A DNA stretch of 8,948 nucleotides from NCBI GenBank assembly GCA_025997095.1, contig BNUD01000099.1, positions 1 through 8,948 of the forward strand, in the 5' to 3' direction. Position numbers and translations under genes: made by a program. Of this stretch, positions 6,739 to 8,948 are shown piece by piece. The notes under the pieces were generated by a model, which was not told the origin of the DNA, searched no databases, and saw nothing but the letters and a program-made list of their open reading frames with translations. How positions within the stretch are numbered: position 1 is the first letter of the stretch; every line of letters begins with the position of its first letter. Origin of the DNA: Betaproteobacteria bacterium (GTDB taxonomy: Bacteria; Pseudomonadota; Gammaproteobacteria; Burkholderiales; Rhodocyclaceae).

Positions 6739-6805
6739 GGGCACGGCACGCCGTGCCCCTACGAGGAACGGGCGGATCACATGTAGGGGCACGGCGTGCC
6801 GTGCC
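6739..6805. repeat. Complete REP / inverted-REP pair (BIME-like)
   Basis: The arm 6740-6762 and the arm 6783-6805 are perfect reverse complements over 23 bp around a 20-nt spacer. Each arm is itself a hairpin (GGCACGGC/GCCGTGCC), and the inner ends are CTAC and GTAG. A GTAG tetranucleotide at the base of a short hairpin, in head-to-head pairs, is the known architecture of REP elements mobilised by TnpA-REP (RAYT) proteins; no such gene is in this window. Confidence 0.8.
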
Positions 6806-6863
6806 ATGGGGCGGCAAACGCGAAGGGGTGACAGGGAGTTTGCGGTATCGGTTTTGACGTCAG

Positions 6864-6887
6864 GTAGGGGCGGTTCGAGAACCGCCC
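6864..6887 (+). repeat. REP-like hairpin headed by GTAG
   Basis: GTAG (6864-6867) is followed by a perfect 9-bp stem GGGCGGTTC/GAACCGCCC (6868-6876 and 6879-6887) with a 2-nt centre. The stem sequence is close to GGCGGTTTC/GAAACCGCC inside the truncated element at 625-764. Confidence 0.7.
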
Positions 6888-6889
6888 GT

Positions 6890-6915
6890 GGGTTTGGCTT
6901 CGCGCGAAAAATCTT
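6890..6915 (-). repeat. Right arm of a distant inverted repeat (partner 6275-6300)
   Basis: Reverse-complement match to 6275-6300 at 23 of 26 positions. It begins just after the REP-like hairpin at 6864-6887 and before the long perfect inverted repeat at 6958-7031. Confidence 0.6.
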
Positions 6916-6957
6916 GGATCAGATTGACTTAACCTGGCTCACATCCATTGCCATCGT

Positions 6958-7031
6958 GTAGGGGCGCGCATATAGCGTCCGTGTTGGAGACCGCACGGAC
7001 GAAACCACGGACGCTATATGCGCGCCCCTAC
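6958..7031. repeat. Perfect 26-bp inverted repeat with GTAG/CTAC termini
   Basis: The arms 6958-6983 and 7006-7031 are perfect reverse complements over 26 bp, beginning GTAGGGGCGCGCATATAGCG and ending in CTAC, around a 22-nt loop. The loop contains GCACGGAC, which can also pair with GTCCGTG of the left arm, giving an alternative fold. It is the longest perfect stem in the window. No T-run follows, so a terminator role is not indicated. Confidence 0.9.
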
Positions 7032-7075
7032 GTAAAAATCGAACGCGCGCCAAATTTGATTTGCGTATCAATTTG

Positions 7076-7237
7076 TTATTAATCCGGCAATCAAATACGC
7101 CATATGGTGCCATAGGTTTTAGGTAGGGCGGGATCGTAGAAACCGCCGGATGTTAACATCCGGCGCGCTCTTCGATCCCGCCCTACCAAATGCCATCGTC
7201 GTGCGCCAGACGGTATATTCGTTTGCCGGATTAATAA
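7076..7237 (+). mobile_element. MITE-like element, 162 bp, complete with terminal inverted repeats
   Basis: The ends are near-perfect terminal inverted repeats: TTATTAATCCGGCAATCAAA (from 7076) and, on the other strand from 7237, TTATTAATCCGGCAAACGAA. Inside, GTAGGGCGGGATC and GATCCCGCCCTAC (7123-7186) form a second pair of arms, and the exact 20-bp palindrome GCCGGATGTTAACATCCGGC lies at 7145-7164. There is no coding capacity. The sequence recurs inverted and truncated at 625-764. Non-autonomous mobility driven by an enzyme encoded elsewhere is inferred from the structure and the two copies. Confidence 0.8.
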
Positions 7238-7250
7238 TCTGCTCTAAAAC

Positions 7251-7270
7251 CGCTGGCGGGGACGCCAGCG
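7251..7270. repeat. Short hairpin CGCTGGCG-GGGA-CGCCAGCG
   Basis: Perfect 8-bp arms (7251-7258 and 7263-7270) close a GGGA loop and are followed by CTTCCGG. The same loop and stem type occurs at 6301-6318 (GCCGGCG-GGGA-CGCCGGC), so the two are related dispersed repeats. Confidence 0.6.
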
Positions 7271-7485
7271 CTTCCGGCAACGGCGAACTTGGCAGATTCA
7301 AAATCTCGCCTCAACGAAACAATTTGTACCGCTTTGTCAGCGACTTGGGGTGACGAAAGCTGTCATGCCAAACAAATGAAATGTTTGTGATAATTGTAAA
7401 AGTACCCAACTGCGCCTGGTGTCGACGTATATTTTATGTTGCTTATCCAATGAGGGGCGCGGAGCCATGAGAAATAATCCTGTGC

Positions 7486-7501
7486 TTGGCATATTTCTTG
7501 C
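7486..7501 (+). promoter_or_regulatory. Candidate sigma-54 (-24/-12) promoter for the chemoreceptor
   Basis: TTGGCATATTTCTTGC matches the sigma-54 consensus TTGGCACRNNNNTTGC at every defined position but one (T for the second C), with the invariant GG (7488-7489) and GC (7500-7501) separated by exactly 10 bases. Transcription would begin near 7512, about 140 nt before the ATG. No sigma-28 (flagellar) promoter was seen. Motility genes are often sigma-54 dependent, which fits, but the cognate activator site is not identifiable. Confidence 0.5.
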
Positions 7502-7642
7502 GCGCACAAGCATTTCCTGAAGACCGGATTCGGATGCGGAAAAAATAATGTCGTGCCGCCAGAAAGAAGGGCGCGGCGGCTTGTTCAGGCGGCCAGTGTT
7601 GAACGAGGTTCGGCGCGGGCTGTTTTTTCATCTTTTGCTTAC

Positions 7643-7646
7643 GGAG
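7643..7646 (+). promoter_or_regulatory. Ribosome binding site deciding the chemoreceptor start
   Basis: GGAG (7643-7646) lies 7 nt before the ATG at 7654. Another in-frame ATG at 7648 is only 1 nt away, too close for initiation, so 7654 is preferred. Confidence 0.65.
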
Positions 7647-7653
7647 CATGACA

Positions 7654-8948
7654 ATGAAAATCAAACTGAGAATTCACCTCCTGGCGACCCTTGCCTGGGT
7701 GGGGCTGGTCGTCATTTCGGCGGTCGGCATCTTCAATGCCGAGGGAGACGCGGAATCCATCAAGGATATACATCAGGTTCGCATCCCCAAAATTCAGACA
7801 TTGATGGAGCTGAGGATTCAGGTCAATAACGAAGTTCGGCGCAATTACGAAGCCAGCATCCTGATGGAGTTGCCTTTGGCAGAGCGGGTTCCGCGACTGC
7901 AATATACCCTTGAACGCAAAAAGGAAGCCGACCAGCGTCTGCAAGAGGCGTTTGGCGACTACGACAAATTGCCACGCACAGCGGAGGCGGATGCGCTCTT
8001 CTCCCAGGTCAGGACTGCCTATGCCAAATGGCAACCAGTGATCGCTGTTGCCGCCACACAGGAAATTGAGCGCGGATTGCAGAATCCGACGGAGGCAAAT
8101 TTACAGCACATGGCGGACAACATCGTGGCGAGCGCGTCAACGGTTCGGGCGGAAACGACCGCGATGACGGAATTGTTGAGCAAGCTGGTCGATTTGAATG
8201 ACAAAATAACCGATGAGGCGGTGTTTGAGATGCAACGCACTTCGCGCAACGCGTTCTGGGTTCAGGTCATTCTCTCTGCCGTTCTGATTGCCGCCATCAT
8301 TCTTTTGGGCATCACCACCCTGAAAGCCGTGGTCGGGCCTACCGAAAAATTACGCGATGTCGTACAGCGCATTGAGCGCGACAACGATCTCCAGTTGCGC
8401 GTGGATTACCACTCCAGCGACGAAATCGGCGAAATGGTGGTGGCCTTTAACGCCATGATGGGCAAGCTGCAATCCTCCCTTCGGAGCATCCAGGCGAGCA
8501 TCGGCGAAGTCAGCAATGCCGTCGAATCCCTCTCGACCGCCGCGTCGCAAGTCGCCCAGAGTTCCGCCAGTCAGAGCAGTTCCACGTCCGCAATGGCGGC
8601 TTCCGTCGAAGAAATGACGGTTTCCATCAACACCGTTTCCAGCAGCGCCGGCGACGCGCAAGTGATGGCGCAACGTGCGGGCGAAGTGGCGAATGAAGGC
8701 AGCGACATCATTGATCGCACCGCCGACGAAATGGGCATCATTTCCGAGAGCGTGAGCGGAGCCGCGAAGGTGATTCAGGCTTTGGGTGCGGAATCCGAAC
8801 AGATTTCTTCGGTTGTGCAGGTCATCAAGGAAGTTGCCGACCAGACCAATCTGCTGGCCTTGAACGCCGCCATCGAAGCGGCGCGCGCGGTACGTTCGGC
8901 AAGTTTACGCACTTCGTCCGCCACAACCGCGAAGCCACGCCCCTGTTC
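7654..8948 (+). CDS. Methyl-accepting chemotaxis protein, 5' part only, disrupted at 8890
   Basis: This is a transmembrane chemoreceptor that would signal through CheW and CheA to the flagellar motor. Visible are a first membrane helix (about 9-28), a periplasmic mostly helical region (about 29-200, four-helix-bundle type), a second helix (about 202-222), a HAMP domain (about 223-275 with P229 and D-E-I-G-E-M near 256-261), and the start of the cytoplasmic methyl-accepting coiled coil (S-V-E-E-M-T-V-S-I, 317-325; Q-T-N-L-L-A-L-N-A-A-I-E-A-A-R-A, 397-412). Residue 412 ends at 8889. Receptors continue G-E-Q-G-R-G-F-A-V-V-A-D-E-V; here the frame instead reads V-R-S-A-S-L-R-T, because 8890-8948 is that continuation inverted. 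The frame stays open to the window edge. The ligand cannot be read from the sequence. The start at 7654 rests on GGAG at 7 nt. Confidence 0.93.
   Translation, partial: MKIKLRIHLLATLAWVGLVVISAVGIFNAEGDAESIKDIHQVRIPKIQTLMELRIQVNNEVRRNYEASILMELPLAERVPRLQYTLERKKEADQRLQEAFGDYDKLPRTAEADALFSQVRTAYAKWQPVIAVAATQEIERGLQNPTEANLQHMADNIVASASTVRAETTAMTELLSKLVDLNDKITDEAVFEMQRTSRNAFWVQVILSAVLIAAIILLGITTLKAVVGPTEKLRDVVQRIERDNDLQLRVDYHSSDEIGEMVVAFNAMMGKLQSSLRSIQASIGEVSNAVESLSTAASQVAQSSASQSSSTSAMAASVEEMTVSINTVSSSAGDAQVMAQRAGEVANEGSDIIDRTADEMGIISESVSGAAKVIQALGAESEQISSVVQVIKEVADQTNLLALNAAIEAARAVRSASLRTSSATTAKPRPC
8890..8948 (-). pseudogene. Inverted fragment of a chemoreceptor signalling tip
   Basis: Read on the minus strand from 8948, these 59 bases encode E-Q-G-R-G-F-A-V-V-A-D-E-V-R-K-L-A-E-R and, across the join, T-A-R. 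This is the highly conserved stretch that follows A-A-I-E-A-A-R-A-G in receptors and is exactly what the plus-strand gene lacks. The join lies in GCGCGCGCGG (8881-8890), which reads acceptably in both orientations. It is either an assembly or amplification fold-back at a contig end or a real inversion. Confidence 0.9.

Larger units (their letters stand above)
7271..7653. other. Gene-free leader of the chemoreceptor
   Basis: No credible gene lies here. The stretch is less GC-rich than its surroundings around 7365-7450, holds a small imperfect hairpin (ACAAA...TTTGT near 7373-7389), the sigma-54-like promoter at 7486-7501, and about 140 nt of presumed untranslated leader containing a T-run (GGCGCGGGCTGTTTTTTC, 7612-7629) too weakly structured to call a terminator. 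I recognise no riboswitch. Confidence 0.5.

Noticed and set aside
6135..6807. Overlapping open frames of 69-150 codons on both strands after lpxD
   Set aside because: Their peptides (P-L-P-L-W-E-R-A-G-E-R-G, H-C-E-E-R-S-D-A-A-I, G-H-G-T-P-C-P-Y, G-T-P-A-L-P-G) are translations of the palindromic repeats, strings familiar as spurious proteins.
6374..7031. CRISPR array
   Set aside because: There are several palindromes, but no direct repeats of constant length with regular unique spacers; the units alternate orientation and differ in sequence.
7467..7520. 17-codon frame M-R-N-N-P-V-L-G-I-F-L-A-R-T-S-I-S with GGAG just upstream
   Set aside because: It overlaps the sigma-54-like promoter, GGAG is only 2 nt from the ATG, and there is no support beyond the open frame.
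7548..7829. 93-codon plus-strand frame ahead of and inside the chemoreceptor
   Set aside because: Out of frame with the chemoreceptor, whose membrane helices, HAMP and signalling motifs are clear from 7654 onward.

Overview
The window looks like chromosomal DNA of a betaproteobacterium. The BamA, RseP, Skp and LpxD proteins and their order (rseP-bamA-skp-lpxD) are those of the proteobacterial outer-membrane biogenesis cluster, and the wording of the BamA POTRA region reads as betaproteobacterial to me. This placement comes from recalled family sequences, not from a search. Coding DNA is moderately GC-rich.

Layout. (1) Positions 1-631: a YefM/YoeB toxin-antitoxin operon with a good promoter, a candidate autoregulatory operator and a 4-nt gene overlap. 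(2) 625-905: a mobile-looking palindromic repeat that begins inside the last codons of yoeB, then a leader without genes. (3) 906-6237: four tightly packed co-directional genes, rseP, bamA, skp and lpxD, all concerned with building and monitoring the outer membrane. RseP is the site-2 protease of the sigma-E envelope-stress pathway, BamA inserts beta-barrel proteins, Skp chaperones them across the periplasm, and LpxD makes a lipid A intermediate. The usual continuation (fabZ, lpxA, lpxB) and the usual upstream partners (cdsA, dxr) are absent. (4) 6238-7290: about 1 kb without a credible gene, packed with palindromes, most carrying GTAG/CTAC at the foot of the stem as in REP elements, and ending in a full 162-bp element with terminal inverted repeats. 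A roughly 91% identical, truncated, inverted copy of that element lies after yoeB, so the four-gene block sits between inverted repeats. (5) 7271-7653: a leader with a strong-looking sigma-54 promoter. (6) 7654-8948: the first part of a methyl-accepting chemotaxis protein.

The most striking observation is at the right edge. The chemoreceptor reads normally to its signalling tip (A-A-I-E-A-A-R-A). The last 59 bases are then the reverse complement of exactly the stretch that should come next (they encode E-Q-G-R-G-F-A-V-V-A-D-E-V-R-K-L-A-E-R on the minus strand). This is either an assembly or amplification fold-back or a small real inversion mediated by a GCGCGCGCGG inverted repeat. I see no CRISPR array, tRNA, rRNA, transposase gene or defence system. 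Nothing here convincingly forms a new multi-gene system.
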